Shown: positions 24,829 through 33,090 of the stretch, piece by piece
Position numbering within the stretch: the first letter of the stretch is position 1
Layout: each line of letters opens with the position of its first letter
Source of the DNA: a virus
IMG/VR virus record: IMGVR_UViG_3300027796_000004
Span: 1 to 45,857 of that record
Length of the DNA stretch: 45,857 nt
Strand: one strand, 5' to 3'
The notes under the pieces: generated by a model
The model's input: only the letters and a program-made list of their open reading frames with translations
What the model was told of the DNA's origin: nothing
The model's database searches: none
Program-made: the position numbers and the translations under genes

Positions 24829-26937
24829 TTATAACTCCTTCAAAGAGTTTCTAAATTTTATTGTTGGTGCTACTTGATCTTTATATATTCTAATAAACTT
24901 TCTAGAGGCTAATTTATTGAATACTATCGCAAATTCATCTCTATTCATACCAGATATACTCTGTAATTCATTTCTACTGGCTTTACTCGTCGTTGATAAG
25001 AAGTCTATTAAAGTTGTATTCATAGGGTATAATCCTTTTAACGCAGCTACATCTTCAGCGTTGTGCTTTATATATGATTTTTCTTCATCTGCATAATATC
25101 TTAATTTAAATAAACTATTATCATAATTATTAACTAGATAATTATATATATAATCAACGTGTTCTTTAGTAACTTTTACTTTATTATCATCGTCTATGCT
25201 ACATAGCATACAAGCTAACGATGCACTCATTCTGGCAAGTTTTTTATCCGTCTCACTACCAAATAGAGTAAAACTACATTCGAACATATCATTTAAAATC
25301 TCTGATTTCTCAAATATATAACTTCCAACTTCATCAGATATTATAATATCATTAGCAGTCAAAGTTTTTATCCAACTTATTTTAGTTTCATAGTTTTTCT
25401 TATTAATTTTATTTCTAATATCTAATTCTCCTTCAAAAGGATTAGATCTCTTCGTAACTTTTGGAACTAAAACGAAAGCATCATATCTAGCGACATCTTC
25501 TGGAGCTGGTATTAGTTCTAATATCGGTTCTACTCCGTTTGGAAAACTCGACATAGATACCGCTTCTATTGGATTAGATATTGTTATCATTCTTAATTTA
25601 CATGGAGCTTGTAATTCTGCTTTAACGCGGGATATTTTTACCATACAACTGGATCTTATCTCTGTTAAGGTCTTAATAAATCCCATTGGAGCTCCACTAA
25701 ATTCTTCTAGTATTACTAGTTCTTTATGTTTTCTTGGTAATAACCCTAATTTAACAGTTTTGGTAGCATCATCACTTCCGCCTACTAAAGCGGCTATTGT
25801 AGTGGTTTTTAAATTTACTATACTTCCAAATTCATAAAGATTTCTTAATAGTCTAGATGTTTCAGATTTTCCTGTCCTGGTATCTCCTAATACGAATATA
25901 TCTAATGCTCCTCTGATAACTTTTTGATATGTTATGTCTAGTGGAGAATTATAAACTAAATCTAATATAAACCATAAATTTTTATCTATATATGGTGCTA
26001 TATGATTTCTAGCACTCTGGAATAGTTGTTCTATTTTTTCTTCCACAGTATATTCGTTTTCTTTAAATATTTCTAGCATTTTTAAGTTTTCTTCATTAGA
26101 TTCAAACTTATCTTCTATTACATTTATTTTCTCTGTTATCATAACTATTTGTTGTTTATTTGTCGGATGTGGATATAAAACATAAGATACATCGTACATT
26201 CTGCCTACTTCTAGAGGCTGAAATGTATACATATCAATTACTGTCTCGTTATATTTATCATCCATTTCTGTAACTATATCGGTAACAGAAAATTTATAAA
26301 CTGTTTTTAGTTTTCCTTTTTTTAATTTATAGCTATTAAACCATTTTTTACCGGCATCACATATATCTGCTAAAATATCGTCTATATCTTCTTCTTTTAC
26401 GTTTCCTTCTATGAGCCTTAATACTCCGGAATTTCTACTTCCCATAACCCAAGATTTAGATTCTAGTATATCTGCATCAGATTTTGTTTTATTTATTAAT
26501 TCATTAGCCGTTGGTATTTTCTTATCTATAAATGTTGCACTCTCATACGTTGAGAAAGGAACTTGTGCTATTGCGACTATTTGTAATTTAGATTTTAACA
26601 CCGTCTTAAATTTACTGTTTTTTATATTATCTTCTAATTTAGAAAAAGTACAATTAATTTCTTCTTTTTCTTCCTCTTTAAATTGTTCTTTAAACTGATC
26701 TTCCTCTACGCTTTTACCACATATCGGGCAACGGAATGTTCTTAATTCCAAGTTTATCATAGCGTTTGGAGATTTTTCATAATATTCTTTAGTTATGGTG
26801 TTCCACTCATCATCTACACTTTCTATAGAATGAGGATAAGGACAGCAAACCATAACATTATCCATATCATTAGGTTCAATAGAATTTATCATTCCATTCT
26901 TATACTGTTTTTCAATATATTTTTCAAAGAACCCCAT
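24829..26937 (-). CDS. MCM-like AAA+ replicative helicase with N-terminal zinc ribbon
   Basis: A 702-residue protein, the most likely replicative helicase. N-terminus: cysteines C31/C32 with H36, and FRCPICG (C70, C73) form a zinc ribbon preceded by SPNAMINLELRTF, reminiscent of CHC2 zinc ribbons of primases. Residues about 205-275 look OB-fold-like. The AAA+ core is MCM-like: Walker A GDTRTGKS (351-358), ELVILEEFSG Walker B (406-415), sensor-1 ITISNP (N455) and ARYDAFVLV (493-501), which aligns with the S/A-R-F-D-L arginine-finger region of MCMs. Residues about 640-695 resemble the MCM C-terminal winged helix. No catalytic primase motif and no polymerase are seen. MCM-like helicases are known from mobile elements and some phages of bacteria but are uncommon. 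Confidence 0.8.
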   Translation of the reverse strand: MGFFEKYIEKQYKNGMINSIEPNDMDNVMVCCPYPHSIESVDDEWNTITKEYYEKSPNAMINLELRTFRCPICGKSVEEDQFKEQFKEEEKEEINCTFSKLEDNIKNSKFKTVLKSKLQIVAIAQVPFSTYESATFIDKKIPTANELINKTKSDADILESKSWVMGSRNSGVLRLIEGNVKEEDIDDILADICDAGKKWFNSYKLKKGKLKTVYKFSVTDIVTEMDDKYNETVIDMYTFQPLEVGRMYDVSYVLYPHPTNKQQIVMITEKINVIEDKFESNEENLKMLEIFKENEYTVEEKIEQLFQSARNHIAPYIDKNLWFILDLVYNSPLDITYQKVIRGALDIFVLGDTRTGKSETSRLLRNLYEFGSIVNLKTTTIAALVGGSDDATKTVKLGLLPRKHKELVILEEFSGAPMGFIKTLTEIRSSCMVKISRVKAELQAPCKLRMITISNPIEAVSMSSFPNGVEPILELIPAPEDVARYDAFVLVPKVTKRSNPFEGELDIRNKINKKNYETKISWIKTLTANDIIISDEVGSYIFEKSEILNDMFECSFTLFGSETDKKLARMSASLACMLCSIDDDNKVKVTKEHVDYIYNYLVNNYDNSLFKLRYYADEEKSYIKHNAEDVAALKGLYPMNTTLIDFLSTTSKASRNELQSISGMNRDEFAIVFNKLASRKFIRIYKDQVAPTIKFRNSLKEL

Positions 26938-26960
26938 TTTGCTGACCTCCTCTTAATCTT

Positions 26961-27602
26961 CTATTTAAGTAAAAACGTAGGAATTGCTATTTCTGGTAAG
27001 TCAAATACAAAATATTCTCCTTCATCAGTTTTCTCTTTTTTCTTAATAATTTCAAATAATCTGAAGAATATATAAACTCTTTCTTCACTTATTTTTTCTT
27101 CCTTGTACAAAGTTATATTTATTGTATTCCCGCCGTGTGGGATAATACTCTTGTTATCTCTAACATAAAGAGCTTTATAACCTTCGCCTAATAAACTGCT
27201 TATTTTATCTATGTCTAATAATTTTACCGGTATTTCAGTTCCGTACAAAGTATTCAATTTCTTAATTTCTTCTTCGTTGTCTGTCATACCATTTAAAGCG
27301 TTAGTTATTAAATCTTTTACAGATAAAAATCCATCTATTACGCTTTTTCTATTTTCTAGATACTTTAACATTAATAAATCTAATGTTTTTATAGAAGTTC
27401 CGGCTTCATATGTGTATTTAGGAAATAATCCTAATACCATTTTACCTCTTAATACCACTTCTGCAATATTAAAATTATTATCATCAAATTTATTTACGAA
27501 ATAAGCTCTATCAAAATCTGGGTGTAAATTTATAAATGTAAAATCTTTTAATTTTAAATTAGTAGGTCTTTTTTCTACTAAAAATATATCTTTAATTTCC
27601 AT
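26961..27602 (-). CDS. Hypothetical protein between SSB and helicase, 213 aa
   Basis: Not recognised. A 213-residue alpha/beta protein: IFLVEKRPTNLKLKDFTF at the start, then FNIAEVVLRGKMVLGLFP, a helical middle, and strand IPHGGNTINITLYK near the end. The ATG at 27602 directly follows the SSB stop (TAATATG); the longer in-frame start at 27662 lies inside SSB and is rejected. Its place between SSB and helicase suggests a replication accessory or helicase loader, without further support. Confidence 0.6.
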   Translation of the reverse strand: MEIKDIFLVEKRPTNLKLKDFTFINLHPDFDRAYFVNKFDDNNFNIAEVVLRGKMVLGLFPKYTYEAGTSIKTLDLLMLKYLENRKSVIDGFLSVKDLITNALNGMTDNEEEIKKLNTLYGTEIPVKLLDIDKISSLLGEGYKALYVRDNKSIIPHGGNTINITLYKEEKISEERVYIFFRLFEIIKKKEKTDEGEYFVFDLPEIAIPTFLLK

Positions 27603-27603
27603 A

Positions 27604-27978
27604 TTACCAACTTTGCTCCTCTTCTTCGGCGTTTTCTTCAGGTTCTTCTCTTTTAACGGCATCAGCTTTAATTAATATTCTTGCCATATTGCAAGATACT
27701 TTTAGATTAACATACTTTTTGCCTTCTTCATCTTTGGTGTCCTCTCTAGTTAGTGTTCCGTATATAAGTAATCTACTTCCCTTGTTAGCCTTTTCTGCTA
27801 TCAATTCAGCATCTTTTCTATATGCTACGAACTCGATAAACATTGATGGATTTACTTCTCCGTCTTTATCTTTTCCGTTGTAGCAACCTATTTTACCAAA
27901 ACAATAATTACTTCCGTCTTTTGATTTTTTTAAACTTACTGAATCTACTAGATTCCCTTCAAACATACAATAATTCAT
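27604..27978 (-). CDS. ssb: Single-stranded DNA-binding protein
   Basis: A 124-residue OB-fold SSB. MNYCMFEGNLVDSVSLKKSK matches the SSB opening, followed by MFIEFVAYRKDAELIAEKANKGSRLLIYGTL, which corresponds to the F-x-x-V-x-F/W-x-K-x-A-E-x-x-x-x-Y-x-x-K-G-x-x-x-x-V-x-G pattern. The C-terminus is very acidic (PEENAEEEEQSW) but ends in SW rather than the usual DDDIPF tip that recruits host partners. It coats single strands made by the exonuclease and works with ERF, whose gene precedes it. Confidence 0.88.
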   Translation of the reverse strand: MNYCMFEGNLVDSVSLKKSKDGSNYCFGKIGCYNGKDKDGEVNPSMFIEFVAYRKDAELIAEKANKGSRLLIYGTLTREDTKDEEGKKYVNLKVSCNMARILIKADAVKREEPEENAEEEEQSW

Positions 27979-27980
27979 AA

Positions 27981-28763
27981 TTAAGCTACCTCCTCTTTAG
28001 ACATATCATCTATTATTTCAATTAGTCCTTCTTTTTGCATTTCTTTTATGTAAGCTACATTAACACCAAGTTTTTCAGCAGCAATTTTAATCACTTCTGG
28101 AACTGGTTTAGTAAATCCTTTTTCCTTAATGTACTTACTTATTTCTGCTTTAGTTTTGTCAGTCATTGAAGTGTCTTCAGTTACTGGTTCTTCTTCTTTC
28201 TTCTCTGCTGTTTTAGGTGTGTCTTTCACGCTTTTTGGTTTGCCCTTAGCGTTAGGATCTGTCGGTTCGTCTCCATCTACTGCATCAGATTCAGCTATAT
28301 TTAAAGCATCAATATATAGGTATCTTCTGTAATATGTGTGTTTAGCACCGGCTGCTTGAATAGCAGAAGTTCCTTTTACATCAGCTTCAACAGTTCTGCA
28401 TGAAGATTCTATTGAATTTGTTGAATAAGCATCATATAAAACTAATTTAGCATACTCAACTGATTTATATTCATATTTAGGCATTTCATTTTCATCTTTT
28501 GGAACTGATTTTGTTATAAGGTCTGACTTCATTTCTAATGTAAACCAAGGCATAACTCCATATTTCTCAAATAATTCATCTGCTTTAGCACTAAAATCTT
28601 TCAATTCAAAATACTTATAATTAGAATATCCGTTTTTTCCAGATTTACTTAATTCGTTTTTACTTAATTCTGCTCTTACTTTTTGAATCCTAGCATAGAA
28701 AGGTATATCTTTAACTGATTTTACCTCTGCTATCGGTTTAGTTTCTTTTTTTATTTCTTCCAT
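27981..28763 (-). CDS. erf: ERF-family single-strand annealing recombinase
   Basis: A 260-residue ERF-like protein. The ERF hallmark lies near residue 45: KSGKNGYSNYKYFELKDF, followed by LFEKYGVMPWFTLEM. Later GTSAIQAAGAKHTYYRRYLY (about 130-150) corresponds to the conserved G-x-x-Q-x-x-G-S-x-x-T-Y-x-R-R-Y segment. The C-terminal third (from about residue 165) is lysine/glutamate-rich and probably a linker to a small helical domain. ERF anneals complementary strands and supports genome circularisation and recombination. It sits immediately before SSB; the YqaJ-type exonuclease is 3.5 kb upstream in the same operon. Ribosome binding site AAAGGAGG. Confidence 0.88.
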   Translation of the reverse strand: MEEIKKETKPIAEVKSVKDIPFYARIQKVRAELSKNELSKSGKNGYSNYKYFELKDFSAKADELFEKYGVMPWFTLEMKSDLITKSVPKDENEMPKYEYKSVEYAKLVLYDAYSTNSIESSCRTVEADVKGTSAIQAAGAKHTYYRRYLYIDALNIAESDAVDGDEPTDPNAKGKPKSVKDTPKTAEKKEEEPVTEDTSMTDKTKAEISKYIKEKGFTKPVPEVIKIAAEKLGVNVAYIKEMQKEGLIEIIDDMSKEEVA

Positions 28764-28764
28764 A

Positions 28765-29085
28765 TTATTCTAAATCCTCCTTTATTTTATCTATAATTTC
28801 TTGTAATCCATCAATTTTTTCTTGCAACTCTTTGCAACGTGTTTCATAAAAATATTCTTTAGTATTATAACATCTAACACAACCACATCTAGAATTTTCA
28901 TATATTTTTAATTGTGTCTTTAATATTCCAATTTCTCTTTCTAAGTTTTCTTTTTCAACCATTGTGCGAAAATTTCCTAGTGTGTGATACGAATCATAAT
29001 CCTCATAGCTTGGAGCGTTATAAGACGCAATACCAAACCCTATTACAAACGCAACAAATCCTACTATTACATATAACCACCACAT
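28765..29085 (-). CDS. Membrane-anchored coiled-coil protein, 106 aa
   Basis: One N-terminal membrane segment (WWLYVIVGFVAFVIGFGIAS, residues 2-21), then a coiled coil (about 40-105) that contains C-x-C-V-R-C, CGCVRC at about residue 68. Function unknown. Many phages have a small anchored coiled-coil protein of this kind among early genes. Confidence 0.55.
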   Translation of the reverse strand: MWWLYVIVGFVAFVIGFGIASYNAPSYEDYDSYHTLGNFRTMVEKENLEREIGILKTQLKIYENSRCGCVRCYNTKEYFYETRCKELQEKIDGLQEIIDKIKEDLE

Positions 29086-29086
29086 A

Positions 29087-29866
29087 TTATTCTACCTCCA
29101 TCCATAGTGTTTCTCTAGCATATTTTTTAAGCGATTCTATTTGGTCTTTAGTTCCATAGAAAGTATATCCATATGCCGTATTTTCTGCTGATAATTTAAC
29201 CGTAATACCATCGACAACTTGCTTTATTCCTTCTTTAATAGGCTCTATAGTTTTCTTATCTCTTTCTATGTCATCTAACACGCCGGTTAAATCTCTAGTA
29301 TGAATATATCTTTCAATATATTTTTCTTCAGAAGTCATTCTTTTTATTACATTAATTTCTTTTTCTATTGTTTTTTGATCTTCTTCATAAGCCATCACTT
29401 GAACTTCGATATCTTTGGATATTGTATCTAGAGTATAACCTTTATTTTTCCATTTGTCATCCCAAATTATGTCAATTTTTAAATCTGTTAATAACTTTTC
29501 GATTTCTTCTTTTTTAAGATTCCATTCTTTTTCCTCAAATATTTTTACTTGAGCATCTACAAAATCAGCTGTTTCATCTATCAACTTTTCAGTTTCTTTG
29601 CATTCTTTTTCGAAATCATCTATACCTAAAGCTACTTTTATTTCATCAATTTTACTTTTTCTTAAATCAGTAACTTTTCTTTTAAATGAATTTAACTTTG
29701 CTCTTTCATCTTTTGCAGATTTAGCATCTTCATCAGTAAATATTAAATTTGAATAAAACTCTTTTAATTTTATAGCAAACTCCTTTATATCAGCCATATT
29801 ATGAGTTATCTTCGTTGCTACTGGTAAATTTACTGAAATTTCTCTTTCTAATTCTGGTCTTACCAT
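29087..29866 (-). CDS. DUF1351-like phage protein
   Basis: A 259-residue helical protein resembling the DUF1351 family of Gram-positive phages, usually found beside recombination genes. The recognisable part is YSNLIFTDEDAKSAKDERAK followed by LNSFKRKVTDLRKS and long coiled coils (about residues 55-125). I chose the ATG at 29866 because GAGGTGG lies upstream and it overlaps the previous stop as TAATG; the longer start at 29908 lies inside the previous gene. The protein ends MEVE. Role unknown, presumably in recombination with ERF. Confidence 0.65.
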   Translation of the reverse strand: MVRPELEREISVNLPVATKITHNMADIKEFAIKLKEFYSNLIFTDEDAKSAKDERAKLNSFKRKVTDLRKSKIDEIKVALGIDDFEKECKETEKLIDETADFVDAQVKIFEEKEWNLKKEEIEKLLTDLKIDIIWDDKWKNKGYTLDTISKDIEVQVMAYEEDQKTIEKEINVIKRMTSEEKYIERYIHTRDLTGVLDDIERDKKTIEPIKEGIKQVVDGITVKLSAENTAYGYTFYGTKDQIESLKKYARETLWMEVE

Positions 29867-30303
29867 TATTCCACCTCTTCTATATTTTCTACTGGAGCTT
29901 GATGACATTTTGAAGTTGAATATAATCCAACTCTTGTGCCATAACCAATTTTAACTTTTTTATCAATTAATTCTTTTGCTTTTTCTATTATTTTATCATC
30001 TTCTGTGCAATAAGGTTCTTGTTCCGTCTCGCTAGTCTTTATATATATAGTGGTCGTTCCAAAGAAATTTTTATCAACGCTCGTTATCTTCCCAACCGTG
30101 ATTCCCTCGGATTTATCTATTGCTACAAACGGAGTTACGAAAGTTACCAATAAAACTAAGCCATATATTACTAACGCCAGTATCGTAAGACCAAACCCAT
30201 CCATAAAGCCATAAGCATCACTTATAACTCCGTAGACACAGATTATTGCTAATACAAGCAACACTATATTAAATATTATTAAAATTACATCTAACCAATT
30301 CAT
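29866..30303 (-). CDS. Membrane protein, 145 aa
   Basis: Two membrane segments: about residues 4-27 (DVILIIFNIVLLVLAIICVY) and about 37-62 (FGLTILALVIYGLVLLVTFV). A soluble strand-rich domain follows (GKITSVDKNFFGTTTIYIKT, then CTEDDKIIEKAKELIDKKVK). The plan resembles phage membrane proteins that carry an OB-like soluble domain. Function unknown. It ends EEVE. Confidence 0.6.
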   Translation of the reverse strand: MNWLDVILIIFNIVLLVLAIICVYGVISDAYGFMDGFGLTILALVIYGLVLLVTFVTPFVAIDKSEGITVGKITSVDKNFFGTTTIYIKTSETEQEPYCTEDDKIIEKAKELIDKKVKIGYGTRVGLYSTSKCHQAPVENIEEVE

Positions 30304-30509
30304 TATTTTCCTCCTTCTTTACTATTCGCATGTTTTAAAACTATCTCCGCTAAATCATCATAGGTAAAATATGCTCCAAACTTTTTATCAGTAGTTTTTA
30401 CAGCTATTCCTATTTTACTCCCTAGCGGATCTCCAACCTTCGTATCTAACTTTAATCCAGTTAAATACATTCTTAGATCTCCGTATCTGTATGTTTTTTT
30501 CTTTGCCAT
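30303..30509 (-). CDS. Hypothetical protein, 68 aa
   Basis: Not recognised. A basic N-terminus (MAKKKTYRYGD) and strand-rich middle (KIGIAVKTTDKKFGAYFTYD). It ends KEGGK, where GGAGGAAAA is the ribosome binding site of the next gene. Confidence 0.55.
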   Translation of the reverse strand: MAKKKTYRYGDLRMYLTGLKLDTKVGDPLGSKIGIAVKTTDKKFGAYFTYDDLAEIVLKHANSKEGGK

Positions 30510-30510
30510 T

Positions 30511-30717
30511 TTAATTTCCTCCTAAACTTTTAATTGATTCTACGACACCAGCATTTTTAACTATGTTATCGAATCTATCAGTCATTTTTTTATAGCCTTG
30601 AGCTACTAGATTATTTTTGCCGTGTTTTACGACAACATAGTAAATCATTATTGATGGCATATCTGCTATAACGTGTTCCTTCCATTCGCTATCAATATAG
30701 ATATCTTTTTCTTCCAT
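30511..30717 (-). CDS. Hypothetical protein, 68 aa
   Basis: Not recognised. Strand (PSIMIYYVVVKHGKNNLVAQ), helix (YKKMTDRFDNIV), end SLGGN, again embedding GGAGGAAA for the next start. It is the first gene after the promoter at 30747-30775. Confidence 0.55.
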   Translation of the reverse strand: MEEKDIYIDSEWKEHVIADMPSIMIYYVVVKHGKNNLVAQGYKKMTDRFDNIVKNAGVVESIKSLGGN

Positions 30718-30746
30718 TATTCCACCTCCCTTTTCCGATTATTTGG

Positions 30747-30775
30747 ATTATATCATAAAAAACAGCTTAAAGTTC
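30747..30775 (-). promoter_or_regulatory. Internal early promoter (GAACTT-17-TATAAT)
   Basis: On the minus strand GAACTT (30775-30770), 17 bp, then TATAAT (30752-30747), within the longer shared phrase TATGATATAAT. It drives the recombination and replication genes. The same boxes with the same spacing occur at 33963-33991. Confidence 0.7.
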
Positions 30776-30792
30776 TCGCCTTTTAATTTTTT

Positions 30793-30999
30793 TTAAAATA
30801 TTGCATTTACTTTTACTAACTCTAAAATCGCATTTAAAGTGGCAAAAGATAATTCTATCTGTTCTGTTGTGTTTTCGCTCGTATATGTTATTTTTCTTTT
30901 ATCAAAATCTAAACTTAAACTTTCGTCTTCTCTTTCATATACATTATAACTTTCATCACTTAACTCAACATTAATTTTCCAACCTAAATCATCTAACAT
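30793..30999 (-). CDS. Hypothetical protein, 68 aa
   Basis: Not recognised. An acidic protein with strands (VELSDESYNVYEREDESLSL) and a C-terminal helix. It ends the upstream sub-unit just before an internal promoter. Confidence 0.5.
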   Translation of the reverse strand: MLDDLGWKINVELSDESYNVYEREDESLSLDFDKRKITYTSENTTEQIELSFATLNAILELVKVNAIF

Positions 31000-31001
31000 A
31001 G

Positions 31002-31352
31002 CTATTTCTCGCTTTCTTTTAGTTTAGATAAAATTTGTTTATATACTTTAATATAAATATCATTATTTCTAAAGCCAAAGTCATATCCAAGCCCAATTAT
31101 TTCGTTTTCCAACCATTTTACTAACTCATCTATTCGTTGTTTTGTTTGTCTTCCTTCTTTTTTTAGATTTTCACACTTATTCCACCACATTTGTTCCCAA
31201 AATTCATTATTTTCTTTTATATCGTGGATTTGAGATTGTAAATTTATAATACAATCTATATGATACATTTTATATCCTCTATCGGGGAATATAACAAAAT
31301 TATTATCCCCAACATTGAATCTTTTACCACAAATACAACACTTTTCTAACAT
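31002..31352 (-). CDS. Putative zinc-finger protein, 116 aa
   Basis: The N-terminus has CCICGKRFNVGD and then HIDCI, a Cys-x-x-Cys...His-x-x-Cys pattern (C6, C9, H29, C32) typical of a small treble-clef or FCS-like zinc finger. The rest is helical with several tryptophans. It may bind DNA or protein. Its ATG overlaps the preceding stop. Confidence 0.55.
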   Translation of the reverse strand: MLEKCCICGKRFNVGDNNFVIFPDRGYKMYHIDCIINLQSQIHDIKENNEFWEQMWWNKCENLKKEGRQTKQRIDELVKWLENEIIGLGYDFGFRNNDIYIKVYKQILSKLKESEK

Positions 31353-31573
31353 TATTCCTCCTTCAACATGATTATAACGTCATATTCTTCCTTGAAAAAT
31401 AAAAAATCTTTGTATGGTAGACTAGCATAATCATCATCTCCGAATTTGCCCCACTCAAACTCTATTTCATCTTGTTCGAATATTAGCTTTCTTATTCCCA
31501 CCGGTTTTGATATTCTGCCAGTTTCTTTATCTTTAAGCTTAATAAATACTAAATCTTTAAATAGCTTATTCAT
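31352..31573 (-). CDS. Hypothetical protein, 73 aa
   Basis: Not recognised. Strand-rich (VFIKLKDKETGRISKPVGIR, then EIEFEWGKFGDDDYASLPY). Ribosome binding site AAAGGAGG. Confidence 0.55.
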   Translation of the reverse strand: MNKLFKDLVFIKLKDKETGRISKPVGIRKLIFEQDEIEFEWGKFGDDDYASLPYKDFLFFKEEYDVIIMLKEE

Positions 31574-31599
31574 ATACTTCCTCCTTTACTTTTCTAAAT

Positions 31600-31662
31600 C
31601 TAAATTATATCTTTGCTGGTACATTCAAAACCTAACTTTTTAAACATTTCTTCTTTATTCAT
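31600..31662 (-). CDS. Possible 20-residue mini-protein
   Basis: MNKEEMFKKLGFECTSKDII with ribosome binding site TAGGAG seven bases upstream. It fills an otherwise empty gap between two genes of the operon. It could be a real mini-protein or the remaining 5' end of a truncated gene. Confidence 0.3.
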   Translation of the reverse strand: MNKEEMFKKLGFECTSKDII

Positions 31663-31665
31663 ATA

Positions 31666-32217
31666 TTATTCTCCTATCTTATAACAATTTGCTTCGTATT
31701 GCTCGTGAGTTAAAACTTCTTCTATAGATTCTTTATCAATGTAATATGTTCCAAAATCTTCTTCATATTCTAATCTTTGACTTTTTAAATCTACTTTCGT
31801 AATTAAAACCTTATTTACCATATCATCTTCTTTTATTAACTCTATTATATTAAAACTTGATTTAACAATAAAACTTTCTGGTATTAAAATGTGTTTACCA
31901 CAGCTATCTATTCTATAACAAACTTCTTTAAATGAAACAATATCAATTTCTTTAATTTTACCAATTTTACTAGGTTCATAAACATCTCCTGCTGTTCTAA
32001 CATATTGTCCTACTTTTAGTTCCGTATTTTTAATAAAACTATTCAATGCCTTATTTGCAGAATCTTCATTATCAAATATCAATTTTTCTCCGTTTTCATC
32101 TTTCAAAAAGTCTTCCTGTATGTAATCATATTCATCAAAATCTTGCATACATACTACCCTTAATACGTCATCTTTACATTTATATATTCTATAATATATT
32201 TCGCTATCCATACTCAT
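31666..32217 (-). CDS. Hypothetical protein, 183 aa
   Basis: A mostly strand-rich acidic protein. About residues 70-130 (ELKVGQYVRTAGDVYEPSKI and IKEIDIVSFKEVCYRID) resemble the K-V-G-D/Q-Y-V-R-T...I-x-x-I pattern of small SH3/KOW-like domains common in phage early proteins. Function unknown. Ribosome binding site AGGAGG. Confidence 0.55.
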   Translation of the reverse strand: MSMDSEIYYRIYKCKDDVLRVVCMQDFDEYDYIQEDFLKDENGEKLIFDNEDSANKALNSFIKNTELKVGQYVRTAGDVYEPSKIGKIKEIDIVSFKEVCYRIDSCGKHILIPESFIVKSSFNIIELIKEDDMVNKVLITKVDLKSQRLEYEEDFGTYYIDKESIEEVLTHEQYEANCYKIGE

Positions 32218-32228
32218 ACTTCCTCCTT

Positions 32229-32927
32229 TTAATTAAAACTTAACATATCTTTTGGCTTTATGTTCTTTTCTACATAATTCATCCAAAAGTCTATGCACTT
32301 ATCTTTTACCTTATTCATGTAATCTATTAGATCTCTCTTGTAGATAACTCTTGGAGCTAGTAATTTCATACTTATATCCCCAAAATCAGTTCTATAATTG
32401 ATTAGTGTTATAAATACTACAAACTCTGCGTTCGTTGTATTAAAGTAGTGTATTGCCTGATCTAGATAGTATTTAGGTATAGTAGGATTCTTATCTTCAT
32501 CGTACCAGCCATCAACCTTATCTTGTTTAGTCTTAACTTCCAATACTCCAACACTATTATCTCTTTTATCTACTAATCCTCCGTCTAGACTTGCTTGGAA
32601 GAAAGGTATAAAAAAATTTCTAAACATAATATTTTTGAAATCTAATACTGCATAAATATTCCCATACTTTAATTTAAAAAGCTCTACAATTATACTCTCG
32701 GCTTTTCTACCAAAATTTATTGCGTCGCCCCCTAGTTGTTCTTGCTCTTCTTTTTTGCTATTATATATGTCTATTGCAGTCTTCCAAGGGCTATGCCCCA
32801 TAATTGAAGCTACGTCAGATCCTCCTATGCCCAGTTGTCTCATTTTTAACCATTCTTCTTCATCTTTGAACGTTATTAACTCACACGTTTCAGAAAATTT
32901 ATCAATAGCCATTTTATAGTAATCCAT
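32229..32927 (-). CDS. YqaJ-type viral exonuclease (recombination)
   Basis: A 232-residue PD-(D/E)XK exonuclease of the YqaJ/lambda-exonuclease group. EWLKMRQLGIGGSDVASIMG (about 22-41) is the characteristic W-x-x-x-R...G-I-G-x-S-D motif, followed by PWKTAIDIY, FGRKAESIIVELF (the E of motif I), QASLDGGLVD (catalytic D) and VGVLEVKTK (E-x-K). QAIHYFNTT is the conserved Q-x-x-H/Y helix. It degrades one strand of double-stranded DNA so that ERF and SSB can anneal the exposed strand. Here it is some 3.5 kb upstream of erf rather than adjacent. Confidence 0.85.
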   Translation of the reverse strand: MDYYKMAIDKFSETCELITFKDEEEWLKMRQLGIGGSDVASIMGHSPWKTAIDIYNSKKEEQEQLGGDAINFGRKAESIIVELFKLKYGNIYAVLDFKNIMFRNFFIPFFQASLDGGLVDKRDNSVGVLEVKTKQDKVDGWYDEDKNPTIPKYYLDQAIHYFNTTNAEFVVFITLINYRTDFGDISMKLLAPRVIYKRDLIDYMNKVKDKCIDFWMNYVEKNIKPKDMLSFN

Positions 32928-32928
32928 A

Positions 32929-33090
32929 TTACCACCTTATTAAATAAACTATTGCAGCGATTAACATTATACTTAAAACGTAATAAAATATGCTGTACGC
33001 TAATAGTTTCTTTTCCCTTTTTTTAACCACAAATCCACAAATAATATCTACAATTAAGACAACAGCAATTATTATCGCTACTTTTATCAT
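32929..33090 (-). CDS. Small two-span membrane protein, 53 aa
   Basis: Too short for usual thresholds. Two membrane segments (KVAIIIAVVLIVDIICGFVV and YYVLSIMLIAAIVYLI) around a K-K-R-E-K-K loop. Its ATG overlaps the preceding stop (ATGA) and its stop sits just before the ribosome binding site of the YqaJ gene. It could be a membrane-acting early peptide. Confidence 0.5.
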   Translation of the reverse strand: MIKVAIIIAVVLIVDIICGFVVKKREKKLLAYSIFYYVLSIMLIAAIVYLIRW

